64,000 nucleotides of DNA from Dendrocalamus latiflorus (taxonomy: Eukaryota > Streptophyta > Magnoliopsida > Poales > Poaceae): assembly GCA_017311315.1 (NCBI GenBank), contig CM029658.1:25840629-25904628 (forward strand). The letters are read 5' to 3'. The translations under genes were made by a program, and so were the position numbers. The notes under the pieces are model-generated. The model made no database searches and was not told the origin of the DNA. It saw only the letters and a list, made by a program, of their open reading frames with translations. Shown in pieces: positions 44,261 to 54,597 of the stretch (position 1 is its first letter; every line of letters starts with the position of its first letter).

Positions 44261-44749
44261 TGTTAGAATGATCTCAGAGCATCTGGCCCAACGGCCAGAT
44301 GCCCACCCCTTGACCGCGCCCTGATCGGGGGCGCCCAGCCCAATAGGCTGGTGGGCCCCTGTCGCCAGCGCCATATAAAAGAGAGGTGGGGGCCGGGGCG
44401 GCACGCACGACGAGGTTCACCGTGCCGCCGCCAGACCCACCAAAACCCTAACCCGATCTGGAAAGGGGGCGCTCCAGCGACGGGAAGACCCACCGCCAGA
44501 CCGCCGCCGCCAAGGGGATCACCGCCGCTCGGGAGTAGCCGGCCGCCAGGGAGACGCCGCTCCTCTTCCCCGACCGTCGCTGCCCGCGCGCAGAGCTTCA
44601 CCGACGTACCCGCGATGACCACCTCTTCTTCCTCTACCTCGGACGGTTAGTACCCCTCTCCCTTTCGGTATCTCTCAAGAACACGAACCCTAGAGATAAG
44701 AGAAGAACCCGCTAGATCTAACCTAGGAGATCCTAAAAGCAACCTAACA
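44261..44749 (+). repeat. 5' LTR of copia element 2
   Basis: Starts TGTTAGAATGATCTCAG and ends AAGCAACCTAACA. Contains a CATATAAAAGAG TATA box near 44,372. Its first 60 bp carry an inverted repeat CATCTGGCC/GGCCAGATG (about 44,279-44,302). Confidence 0.95.
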
Positions 44750-44750
44750 T

Positions 44751-44762
44751 TGGTATCAGAGC
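44751..44762 (+). promoter_or_regulatory. Primer-binding site of copia element 2
   Basis: TGGTATCAGAGC, complementary to initiator tRNA-Met, starts two bases after the 5' LTR end. Confidence 0.9.
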
Positions 44763-46175
44763 CACCCTAGTTTTAGATCTAGACGGGAAAAGCAAAGAAC
44801 GAGGATCCCCAACCGAGAAATCGGCAAAAGAAAAGAAAAGAGAGGGGAATGGACTCACGGTTTTGGCTTGGCCGGCCGCCGTGCGCGCGCGCCGCCGGGA
44901 CCGCCGCCGAGCCGCCGTCGAGCCGCGTCGGGGGCCGCCGCTCTGCGCTGAGGGGCCGCCGCCGCGCTCCGGCCGCCGCTGCTGTGCCTCCCGGGTCGCC
45001 GCTTCGGAGGCCGCCGCCGCCTCCCGAGCACGGGCGTCGCCGCGCTGCTCCGTCGCGAGCCCGGCCGCCGTGTCGCATGCGCCGCCGGGGCCGCTCCCTG
45101 CCTTAGAAGGCCGCGCCGCTCCGCGCGAGCTCACGCCAGCCCCGCTCTGCGCGGGTGCCGGCCGCCGCCTCGCGGGCTCCGCCCTACAGCGCCGTCGCGC
45201 CGAGCCCCGCCATGGCGCCGCTGGGAGCTGCGCCGCCGCATGGCCCTCCCGACGCTCAGATCCGTTTTTTGCGGGTGGAGAGGAGCCCGTTTGAGGGCTA
45301 GGGTTAGGGTTGGGGGTGTCATCCCCGCCGCGCGCCTGCTCGGCCGTCCGATCTGATCGGACGGTCACCGTTCTTGATGGGCCGGCGGGGTGTTTGGCCG
45401 GTGGAGCCGGCTGGCTGTTGGGCCGAGCCGGAGAAAGAAAGAAAAGAGGAAAGAAAAGAGAGAAAAAAAAAGGGCTGTTTAGCCTGCGGGAGTTTTTTTG
45501 GGCCCGCATGGGAGAAAGAGGCCGCGGGCGCGGTGGCCGGTTGGGCCGCCGTGGGCCAAATGGCCGATTTTGAACAGTGACTCCATGAATTGAGTTTTAT
45601 TATTTTCAGAAGCATTTATGAATGAATTTCAATGAAATTTGAACCAAATCTCTGCAAATTTTTGCACCAACGTGTTAATTTTTCAGAGATTAAAAGTGTA
45701 CTGTATAATGCTTCTGAATATTGAATTATTTTTAGAATAATTACAGTTTCCGCTGCAAAAGTTAATGTTGATTGATTTTTCATTATTAAATTCGAACCAA
45801 CGGGAGAATTTAATTTTGAAAAATAGAGATAAATCCCAGATAATTATGATATTGTTATTTTCTGACCAACGTTGATAATAACAATATTATAATTTTTAAT
45901 TGATGATTTTTATGCATTATTTCTATTTCTGCCCAACGGTGATGTAGATTTAATGTATAGATAAAATTGATTTAAATTGTATGTCGTATTTTGACCAATG
46001 TTGGAAATAAGGCATATAATTTTGCTGTTAACAGTATTATAGTTTCAATTGATGTTTTTATGCATTATTTCTATTTCTGCCCAACGGTGATGTAGATTTA
46101 ATGTGTAAACAACTGTATGTTTTAATTTTAACCAACGTTGAAACCAATGCATGCAGTTGTTGTTATTATGTTTAA
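44763..46175 (+). other. Untranslated leader of copia element 2
   Basis: A GC-rich leader to about 45,580 (open frames on both strands are compositional) is followed by an AT-rich stretch. In 45,780-46,150 the phrase CCCAACGGTGATGTAGATTTAATG occurs twice, with related words such as ACCAACGTTGAAA, a diverged direct repeat. No protein is supported before gag. Confidence 0.6.
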
Positions 46176-46935
46176 TTGTTCTCATTTTATATGAATTGTG
46201 TCACCACACCGTGTCCCACAGAGACTGTGGCACCGGTGAGGGATGAAAATGAGGCTGATGCTGTTTGGCAGACCAGACAGAGGGACTATGCTCCCATAAA
46301 AATGTCATATGATCTTGATCATAAAAAGTGGGTCACTGCCAACAAGAAATGTTTGGCTGTGATAAAGAACACGATTGAGCCTGCAATTGTGGGCTCAATC
46401 GCAGAGTGTGACACTGTCACTGAATACCTTGATAAAATAAAGAGTCAGTTCACTGGCTCTTCAAAGACTTATGCTACACAGCTGATTAAGCAGCTGGTAA
46501 CAGAAAGGTATTCTGGCAGTGGCAATGGCATAAGAGAGCACATTTTTAGAATGAGCAACTTGGCATCTAAACTTAAACCAATGGATTTGGCTCTCAAGGA
46601 TGAGTTCCTTATTCATTTGATTTTTGCTTCCTTGCCGAAAGAGTTTGACACCTTTGTTGTCAACTACAACATTGATAGCCCGAAAAATGGGACTTAGAAA
46701 AGTGCATAGCTATGTGTGTGCAAGAGGAGGAAAGAATTAAAACCTCACATGGTGGTTCTATCAACTATGTGAAGGACAACAAGAAAAGAACTTCAACAGT
46801 AACTCCTTCTCAAAGAACAAGGGAAAAGCCCCTGTCTATCAGCCTCAACAGAATAAGTTTGCAATAGACAAAGATCAGTGTCTTCACTGCAAAAAGACGG
46901 GACACTACAAGAAGAACTGTCCTGATTACTTAAAG
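46176..46935 (+). pseudogene. Copia 2 gag with zinc knuckle, frameshifted
   Basis: 46176-46697 encodes the UBN2-type gag domain (PIKMSYDLDHKKWVTANKKC, QFTGSSKTYATQLIKQLVTE, LIFASLPKEFDTFVVNYNID). A 1-bp loss near SPKNGT makes a premature stop. The line continues in other frames through CIAMCVQEEERIKTSHGGS to the CCHC knuckle CLHCKKTGHYKKNC near 46,877-46,918. At least two frameshifts separate these parts. Confidence 0.85.
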
Positions 46936-49879
46936 ATGATAATGGCAAAGAAAAGTGAGAACATTGATGTGAATGTCGTATGCGATAATGGGAACATCGC
47001 GTGCGAGAAAGTGAATGAATCCTCGTCTACAAATGTAAACAGGAAACGAAAGAGAACTCTAGATGCGTCGTCGAAATTATGGCACTGTCGTTTAGGCCAT
47101 ATTTCGAGGGGGAGAATAGAAAGACTAGTAAAGAATGATATTCTTCCTCCATTAGAGTTCTCAGACTTAGAACAATGCAGAGAATGCATTAAAGGAAAAT
47201 ATGTAAAGAAAATAAAGAAAGACGCTAAAAGAAGCACAGGAGTTCTACAAATTATTCACACAGATATTTGTGGAACTTTTCCTGTGAAAAGTGTGGATGG
47301 ATATGACTCGTTCATAACATTCACAGATGATTACTCCCGTTATGGATATATTTATCCAATCAAACAAAGAAATGAAGCCTTGGATAAATTCAAGATATTT
47401 AAGGCTGAAATTGAAAACCAACGCGATTTAAAGATTAAGATAGTCCGATCTGATCGTGGGGGGGAGTACTACGGTCGACATACCCCATATGGACAAGTTC
47501 CTGGACCTTTTGCGAGGTTTTTACAGGAAAATGGAATAGTGGCCCAGTATTCTATGCCGGGCGAACCTCAGCAAAATGGAGTAGCTGAAAGACGCAACCG
47601 TACCCTGATGGATATGGTGCGAAGTATGATGAGCTACTCCACACTCCCATTGAGTTTATGGATGGAGGCGTTGAAAACCGCCATTCATATTCTCAACAGA
47701 GTGCCTAGTAAGTCGGTGCCCAAAACACCGTACGAGTTGTGGACAGGAAGAGTTCCCTCACTAAAGCACTTACGTGTGTGGGGGAGTCCTGCTGAGGCTA
47801 AAGTATTTAACCCAAACCTTGGGAAACTTGATCCCAAAACAGTAAGTTGTCATTTCATTGGCTACCCTGAAAAGTCAAAAGGTTATCGTTTCTACTGTCC
47901 AGACAGATACACAAAGTTTGTAGAAACGAGACATGCTGTCTTCTTAGAGGATGAAATGATGAGGGGGAGCATGGTAGCTCGAGAGATTGACCTTGAAGAG
48001 AAGCGGGTGTTTGCGCCCACTCCGATGATTCAAGAGCCATTCTTCACACTACCTGCTGTCGCTGCACCGACGGTGCAAGACACTGTGGTGCCAGCACCTG
48101 TTATTGTTCCTCCCGTGGCAACAATGAATGAGAATGAAGAACCTGTTCTTCAGGATCATATAGAACCTATTGCCACAGATGAGGGGGAGCAACAGCAGCC
48201 TCAAACAGTAGATGTACCAAATGAGGAGGCCCCGAGGAGGTCTCAAAGAGTAAGAAGATCAGCTATTTCTGATGATTATCAGATTTATAATACAGAGGAA
48301 TTTCAAATGGAGGATGATCCCACCTCATTTGAAGAAGCCATGAGAAGCAAAAATTCCTCAAAATGGCTTGAGGCCATGGAAGAGGAAATGAGGTCCATGA
48401 AGACTAATAAAGTCTGGGACTTGGAAATTATTCCTAAAGGAGCCAAAACAGTAGGCTGTAAATGGGTCTACAAGACTAAACATGACTCCCAAGGGAATGT
48501 AGAAAGACATAAAGCGCGACTTGTGGCAAAAGGCTTTACGCAAAGAGAAGGGATTGATTACAATGAGACATTTTCTCCAGTCTCATGTAAAGATTCCTTC
48601 AGAATCATAATGGCATTAGTAGCACATTATGATTTAGAGTTACATCAGATGGATGTAAAGACGGCATTTCTTAATGGGGATTTGGAGGAAAATGTTTACA
48701 TGGCACAACCGAAAGGTTTTGTCGTGGAAGGAAATGAAAGAATGGGATGCCGCCTAAAGAAATCGATTTATGGGTTAAAGCAAGCTTCAAGACAGTGGTA
48801 CTTGAAGTTTGACAGTACAATAAGAAAATTTGGGTTTAAAGAGAATGTAGAGGACAACTGTGTTTATGCAAAGTTTAAAGATGGGAAGTTTATCTTCCTA
48901 ATCCTGTATGTGGATGATATCCTACTAGCTAGTAGTGATGTTAGTCTGCTACTGGAAACAAAGAAGTTTTGTCCTCAAACTTCGATATGAAAGATCTTGG
49001 TGAAGCTTCATTCGTTCTAGGGATCGAAATTCACCGAGATAGAAACAAAGGGGTATTGGGACTGTCACAAAAGGCATACATAGAGAAAGTCTTAAAGAAA
49101 TTTGGTATGCATAAATGTAGTCCATCACCTGCACCTATAGTCAAGGGCGACAGATATGGGGATTTTCAATGCCCCAGGAACCAGTACGAGCTCGAACAAA
49201 TGAAATCGGTTCCATATGCTTCAGCTGTCGGAAGCTTGTAGTATGCTCAAGTGTGTACGCGCCCTGACTTAGCGTTTGTTACCGGGTTACTTGGCAGATT
49301 CCAGAGCAATCCTGGAATAGAACATTGGAAATTGATAAAGAAAGTCTTGCGTTATTTGCAAGGAACAAAAGGCCTCAAGATGACATACAGAAGATCAGAT
49401 TCACTCCATATAGTGGGTATACAGATTCTGTTTTTGCGGGAGATGATAGAAAGTCTACATCCGGATGTGTGTTCACTCTCGCTAAAGGAGCTATATCGTG
49501 GAAAAGCTCAAAACAAACCGTCACTACATCGTCCACAATGTATACCGAGTTTGTAGCATGTTATGAGGCTACGGGGCAGGTGAACTGGCTAAAGAAGTTC
49601 ATACCCGGTTTAAAAGTGGTTGACGACATCAATAGACCACTTAAGTTGTACTGCGATAATGAACCCGCAGTAACGTATGCCCACAACAATAAGTCAAGTG
49701 GTGCTGCCAAACACATTGACATAAAGTACTATGTTGTGAAAGATAAAGTTCGGGATCAAATTATAAGTCTTGAGCATATAAGTACCGCAAAGATGTTAGC
49801 GGATCCGCTTACTAAAGGCTTACCACCCAACGTGTTCAGAGAACATGTAGCCGGCATGGGTTTAAGGGAAAGCCTATGA
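46936..49879 (+). pseudogene. Copia 2 pol: integrase, reverse transcriptase, RNase H; protease missing
   Basis: 46936-48990 is one 684-residue frame. Pre-integrase LWHCRLGHISRGRIERLVK is at about residues 48-66. Integrase follows (IIHTDICGTF, TFTDDYSRYGYIYPI, VRSDRGGEYYG, QQNGVAERRNRTL), then RT (GCKWVYKTKHDSQGN, QMDVKTAFLNGDLEENVYM, and intact LYVDDILLAS). The zinc knuckle joins the pre-integrase region with no D(S/T)GA protease motif between them, so an internal deletion removed protease. A frameshift at 48,965 moves to 48969-49241, which ends at a TAG where the family has Met (GSL, stop, YAQ). RNase H follows in two frames (RKSTSGCVFTLAKG, YCDNEPAVTYAHNNKS, HIDIKYYVVKDKVRD) and ends at 49,879. 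Confidence 0.9.
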
Positions 49880-50067
49880 TTCCTGGACTAAAAGATGGCC
49901 CAAAAGATTAAAGTAACTATTTCAGAACAGAGAGGTGTATTGTAGCTGTTGAATCTATCGGCGATTGACCGTGACGATGAGACATGTTCTATGCACTAAT
50001 CTGTGATGGAATGTGTAAAGTCAAAAGTAATTAAAGATAAAGCATAGATTGAGATCAAGGGGGAGAA

Positions 50068-50556
50068 TGTTAGAATGATCTCAGAGCATCTGGCCCAACG
50101 GCCAGATGCCCACCCCTTGACCGCGCCCTGATCGGGGGCGCCCAGCCCAATAGGCTGGTGGGCCCCTGTCGCCAGCGCCATATAAAAGAGAGGTGGGGGC
50201 CGGGGCGGCACGCACGACGAGGTTCACCGTGCCGCCGCCAGACCCACCAAAACCCTAACCCGATCTGGAAAGGGGGCGCTCCAGCGACGGGAAGACCCAC
50301 CGCCAGACCGCCGCCGCCAAGGGGATCACCGCCGCTCGGGAGTAGCCGGCCGCCAGGAAGACGCCGCTCCTCTTCCCCGACCGTCGCTGCCCGCGCGCAG
50401 AGCTTCACCGACGTACCCGCGATGACCACCTCTTCTTCCTCTACCTCGGACGGTTAGTACCCCTCTCCCTTTCGGTATCTCTCAAGAACACGAACCCTAG
50501 AGATAAGAGAAGAACCCGCTAGATCTAACCTAGGAGATCCTAAAAGCAACCTAACA
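50068..50556 (+). repeat. 3' LTR of copia element 2
   Basis: Starts TGTTAGAATG and ends CCTAACA, one base different from the 5' copy. It ends 18 bp before the NLR start codon and carries the only obvious TATA box near that gene. Confidence 0.95.
50179..50190 (+). promoter_or_regulatory. LTR TATA box and candidate NLR promoter
   Basis: CATATAAAAGAG in the 3' LTR. A transcript starting about 30 bp downstream would have a leader of roughly 360 nt before the NLR ATG at 50575. It would include a 12-codon upstream frame (50422-50457, MTTSSSSTSDG, stop), whose last codons overlap a splice-donor-like GGTTAGT. Use as a promoter here is an inference. Confidence 0.5.
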
Positions 50557-50574
50557 TGGGCAACCTAGATATCC

Positions 50575-53082
50575 ATGGCAGAGACCGTGATTCTTCTGGC
50601 TATTAAAAAGTCGGCTGTTGCTTTGACAAACGAAGCAACAAACCAGGCTAGTGCTCAGTTTGCAAAACATGTGGCGCAACTAACAGAGCTCCAGGGCAGC
50701 ATGGGTCGCATCATGAGAGAGCTCCGTGTGATGCATGATTTCCTGTGCCAAATGGACATTCGAAACCGCAACAACCAAGTGTACGAAGGCTGGCTGGAGG
50801 AGGCGCGGAAGGTGTTATATGTGATCGAGGACATGGTGGATGAGTACTTGTTTCTTGTTGGTCGGGAACATGATATAGGGTGCTGCTTTTACCTGAAGAG
50901 AGCATTCAGGCAACCAAAATCTCTATTTTCTCTGAACAGGATAGCTTCCATGGTGAAGGAGACAGAGAAGAACCTCACGCACCTGTCCCAGACAAAAGAC
51001 CGATGGGTTCCCGTGGTAAACGGCGGGGATGCTACCAACTCGAGCTACATTGTGCGGAGGCCCCATGATTTAGCGAGCATCTCGCGTTCCCTTGGCGAAG
51101 AAGATCTCGTTGGGATTGAAGATAACAAGAGAACACTCACGCAGTGGTTGGAGGGCGATGAGCTGGAACGCTCCGTGATATCGCTGCATGGAATGGGAGG
51201 GCTCGGTAAGACAACTCTAGCTGCCAATATCTACATGAAAGAGCGAGAAAAGTTTGAATGCCACGCCTGGGTCTCCATCTCTCAGACCTATTCCGTGAGA
51301 GATGTTCTAAAATGTTTGATCACTGAACTTTTCAGAGACAGAAAAAGTACTCCGGGCAACATGGACAGCATGGAAACGAAAGAACTTCAAGATGAAGTAA
51401 GGAAATTCCTAGTGGACAAGAAGTATTTGGTCGTAAGGGATGATGTTTGGACCCCTGAAGCATACATCGACCTATTCGGAGCACTTGTTTCAAACCTCAA
51501 GGGGAGCAGAATAATTGTCACAACACGCATCGACGATGTAGCCTGCCATGCTTTCCAAGATATGAGAATTACACTAGAACCTCTATCCGAAGAGGAGTCA
51601 TGGAAACTCTTCTGTAAGACGGCCTTTCCAAATCATGAATGCCCTGCAGAACTAACGGGACTAGGAGAGCAGATAATCAGCAAATGCAAAGGCATTCCGC
51701 TTGCTATTGTCTCCGTTGGTAGGCTGTTGTTCGTGCGCGACAAGACCAAAGAGGAATTGAAGCGAATACATGAGCAGCTTGAATGGGAGCTAATTAATAA
51801 TCCAAGGCTGGAACATGTCAGGAATATTCTTTACTTGAGCTATATATACCTTCCGACGTACTTGAAAAGCTGTTTCCTATACTGCAGCTTGTTTCCAGAT
51901 GACTATCTTCTCAGAAGAAAAATGCTTACACGGCTGTGGGCAGCAGAGGGTTTGGTCGAGAAGAGGGGTCAAAGCACAATGGAGGAAGTAGCAGAAGGCT
52001 ATCTAAAGGAGTTGGTTCATAGGAATATGCTACAACTTGTGCAAAGAAACTCGTTTGGTAGGATGAAATCGTTCGGGATGCATGACATTGTACGTGAGTT
52101 GGCAGTTGATTTGTGCCAGAAAGAATATTTCGGTGTAGCATACGACGATGGTAAATATGGGGGGTCTCTCGAGGAGAAGGATGAACGGCGATTGGTAATA
52201 CACAAACTCAAGAAAGACATTCAATCGGTCTCAAGTATGCACCGCCTTCGATCTATTATTGCATTGGACAACAGTATGCCATCATCCAATCTATTATGTT
52301 CAATACTGGCCAATTCAAGATATATGTCAGTACTGGAGTTAAGTGGACTACCCATCGAGAAGGTTCCAGATGATATTGGAGATCTGTTCAATCTACGCTA
52401 TTTAGGTCTGTGTGGTTCGAAGGTGAAGCAACTTCCAAAGTTCGTCGAGAAACTTTCCAACTTAATGACATTGCACCTCAGTAGATCTGGCATACAGGAG
52501 CTACCTGGAGGGATTGTCAAACTCAGGAAGCTTAGGCACTTATTTGTTGGAAGAGCGTATGATCCGTCAGGGCGAGATTTCTGGTGGCGTACCGGTGCAT
52601 GCATCCCCAAGGACCTTCGGAATCTGACGAACTTACAAACACTAGAAGCGTTGGAAGCACAAGATGAGTCCATTAGACACTTGGGGGAGCTGAGGCAGAT
52701 GAGAAGCATCATGATACTGAATGTGAAGGGAATCTACTGCGAACGCCTCTGCGAGTCTCTGGTGCAGATGAAGTTCCTGTCCACCTTAAGGATCTCGACT
52801 AGTGATGAAAATGAGGTTCTCCAATTCAATGGTCTGAACCCCGTGCCTCCAAACCTTCAAAAACTACGTTTAAGTGGACGATTGGCAGAAGGGTCGTTGC
52901 TGGAGTCTCCTCTCTTCCAAAAAGCTGGGCAAAATCTGTACGTATTGCACCTACTATGGTCCCAGTTGAGAGAAGACCCCCTGCCATCTCTTTCTCAGTT
53001 GGCAAATTTGTCGGAGCTACGATTAACCAGAGCATACAGTGGAGAGCAGTTAGTATTTCGCACCTCATGGTTTCCTAACTAA
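50575..53082 (+). CDS. CC-NB-ARC-LRR (NLR) disease-resistance-type protein, C-terminally truncated
   Basis: 835 residues, one exon, start MAETVILLAIKKSA. NLRs of this class are intracellular immune receptors that detect pathogen effectors and switch through ADP/ATP exchange. Visible in order: coiled coil 1-140 with an EDVID-like motif VIEDMVDEY (83-91); P-loop GMGGLGKTT (206-214); RNBS-A to about 250; kinase-2 YLVVRDDVW (284-292), Arg where Leu is usual; RNBS-B SRIIVTTR (311-318); GLPL-type GIPLA (373-377); RNBS-D CFLYCSLFP (433-441); MHD (502-504, FGMHDIV); then leucine-rich repeats from about 555 (LELSGLPIEKVPDDIGDL, LGLCGSKVKQLPKFVEKLSN). Stop at FRTSWFPN is premature: TCCTAACTAAGTTG has an extra CTAA relative to the paralogue (TCCTAAGTTG), and the LRR tail continues in the next frame. 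The start is supported by the coiled-coil pattern. Upstream sequence is now a copia LTR. Confidence 0.9.
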   Translation: MAETVILLAIKKSAVALTNEATNQASAQFAKHVAQLTELQGSMGRIMRELRVMHDFLCQMDIRNRNNQVYEGWLEEARKVLYVIEDMVDEYLFLVGREHDIGCCFYLKRAFRQPKSLFSLNRIASMVKETEKNLTHLSQTKDRWVPVVNGGDATNSSYIVRRPHDLASISRSLGEEDLVGIEDNKRTLTQWLEGDELERSVISLHGMGGLGKTTLAANIYMKEREKFECHAWVSISQTYSVRDVLKCLITELFRDRKSTPGNMDSMETKELQDEVRKFLVDKKYLVVRDDVWTPEAYIDLFGALVSNLKGSRIIVTTRIDDVACHAFQDMRITLEPLSEEESWKLFCKTAFPNHECPAELTGLGEQIISKCKGIPLAIVSVGRLLFVRDKTKEELKRIHEQLEWELINNPRLEHVRNILYLSYIYLPTYLKSCFLYCSLFPDDYLLRRKMLTRLWAAEGLVEKRGQSTMEEVAEGYLKELVHRNMLQLVQRNSFGRMKSFGMHDIVRELAVDLCQKEYFGVAYDDGKYGGSLEEKDERRLVIHKLKKDIQSVSSMHRLRSIIALDNSMPSSNLLCSILANSRYMSVLELSGLPIEKVPDDIGDLFNLRYLGLCGSKVKQLPKFVEKLSNLMTLHLSRSGIQELPGGIVKLRKLRHLFVGRAYDPSGRDFWWRTGACIPKDLRNLTNLQTLEALEAQDESIRHLGELRQMRSIMILNVKGIYCERLCESLVQMKFLSTLRISTSDENEVLQFNGLNPVPPNLQKLRLSGRLAEGSLLESPLFQKAGQNLYVLHLLWSQLREDPLPSLSQLANLSELRLTRAYSGEQLVFRTSWFPN

Positions 53083-53332
53083 GTTGAAGATTCTCTCCTT
53101 GAGAGACCTGTGTAATCTGAAGCAGCTAGAGATACAACAAGGTGCCATGTCGAGCCTCGAAACATTAATAGTTGTGAACCTTAACAGCTTGACAGAGGTC
53201 CCACCTGGCATTGAGTTCCTCGTGGCCCTCCGATATCTGCACTTTCAAGAAATCACCACTGAGTCCTTAACGTTATTGCGCCAATGTTCTAGAATTGGAG
53301 GTGTGCGGTGGTGGTATACTCTCCGAGATTGA
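53083..53332 (+). pseudogene. Frameshifted C-terminal LRR tail of the NLR
   Basis: From AAGTTGAAGATTCTC the frame one base over encodes LKILSLRDLCNLKQLEIQQ, then SSLETLIVVNLNSLTEVPPG, LVALRYLHFQEITTE and finally VRWWYTLRD before TGA at 53330-53332. The same ending occurs in the pseudogene copy (13,719-13,919). These ~82 residues complete the LRR in the ancestral protein and are lost from the present frame. Confidence 0.85.
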
Positions 53333-54178
53333 TCACTATTGGTGCTGGTATAGAAACGTTACTTTTAAGTAAGCTGGAGACGGCTAGAGAGACCACGCAA
53401 GTCACTTCAAAGTGCTTCTGTTCTCAAGGCTGGAGCATACGTGGCTGTTTCCTTTTTGTACGTGCTTTAGTTTACGTGTACTGGAGTGCTTGTGGGCTGT
53501 ACTGATGCCCAGCTATTTCCGATGTGTGTGATTGCTACTAGATAGAGGTGACGCACTTCGTTGCGCCGGTTGATTAGGTAATATGTATGTCATATAGCAT
53601 GATGATATGCATCGCAAGCATGTTTAGATGATATGTATTGTGTAAAATACAATTATATGTGAGGTATAGTTCACTCTAGCGCAAGACTGTTTTGAGCTGG
53701 AATGGTACGTAAATGTCATGTCGCCTGTGAAGTTAATTCATATGGAAGATTCATCATATAGGTACAGTGTACAAAACTGTGTGAGTCTAGGAGTTTAGAA
53801 CTGCATAGGCACAGAACATGGAGGGCGAGGGAGAGACCAATCTTGTTCAGCGATGAAGTGGAAGGCAAAGTTCTCCTTTCAAGATCAATGAGGTTGCTGA
53901 ACATATATGTTGCCTCCTGTGGAAGAGAGCATTACTCAATATAGTCTTACACGATCTCGTCAGAACTCGGTTTTAGATTTTTTTATTACGAAACACAGAC
54001 TCAGGTATATAAGTAAAAGTTCAACGATTGTCTATGTAAAGACGATGATTGACATGGCAAAAAAAATGTCCTACTCAGAAAATGGTAACCCCATTGTAAA
54101 TATCCAACCATAATCGCAATCTAAAATACAGCACAATAGGAAAATAGAGGTAAAGATCAACATCTAACATGAAGAAAC
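53333..54178 (+). other. NLR 3' flank and intergenic DNA
   Basis: 53,333 to about 53,540 matches the 3' flank of the pseudogene copy (13,920-14,110) and is probably 3' UTR. After that similarity ends. Small open frames at 53,716-54,113 show no domain. Confidence 0.6.
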
Positions 54179-54181
54179 TAA

Positions 54182-54594
54182 GGCCCTGTTTGTTTCCACT
54201 TAAGATTATTATAATCTAGCTTATAGGTGGGGATTATATAAGCTAGCTTATAATAAACTGGTGGGAAATAAGCTGTCAAGTGTTTGGCAGCCTGGATTAT
54301 CAGAGTTATGGATTGTTGTATTCGAATGTTTAAAGACTACAATGCCCTGGGAGAGAGAGGCACGGGAGTTGGGGGTTGGATGAATGGCAAAGGTGAGTAA
54401 TATTCCTAAAGTTTTATGGTCATTAAGATAAAAGGTGGATCTATAAGCTGAAATAAGCTCCTTTTTTGAGCTTATTAGATTATAATAATCTGGGCTATTA
54501 GATTATAATAAGTTACCTTATAATCTGGCTGTTTGTTTCCACTTATGATTTATAAGCTAGATTATAATAATCTTAAGTGGAAACAAACATGGCC
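54182..54594. mobile_element. Tourist-like MITE
   Basis: 413 bp with TAA duplications at 54179-54181 and 54595-54597 and long inverted termini. GGCCCTGTTTGTTTCCACTT at the left matches, inverted, the right end (AAGTGGAAACAAACATGGCC), and pairing continues through AAGATTATTATAATCTAGC. The right end also contains a further inverted TGTTTGTTTCCACTTA copy (about 54,528-54,545), making a local hairpin. TAA target and GGCC tips fit PIF/Harbinger-Tourist. Confidence 0.85.
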
Positions 54595-54597
54595 TAA

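Larger units (their letters stand above)
44261..50556 (+). mobile_element. Ty1/copia element 2, young, upstream of the NLR
   Basis: LTRs at 44261-44749 and 50068-50556 (489 bp each) differ by eye at one base (CCAGGGAGACG against CCAGGAAGACG). Target duplication TGGGC is exact (44256-44260 and 50557-50561). PBS TGGTATCAGAGC at 44751-44762; polypurine tract ATCAAGGGGGAGAA just before 50068. gag and pol are present but with at least four frameshifts or stops and no protease. It has the same orientation as the NLR whose ATG lies 18 bp downstream of the 3' LTR. Confidence 0.95.

Noticed and set aside
44733..45573. 258-codon and other GC-rich frames near the copia 2 leader
   Set aside because: They overlap in opposite strands inside the retroelement leader; compositional.
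53540..53580. CTAG with a GC-rich short inverted motif resembling a Helitron end
   Set aside because: Motif order is wrong for a 3' end and no flanking A/T insertion evidence; too weak.
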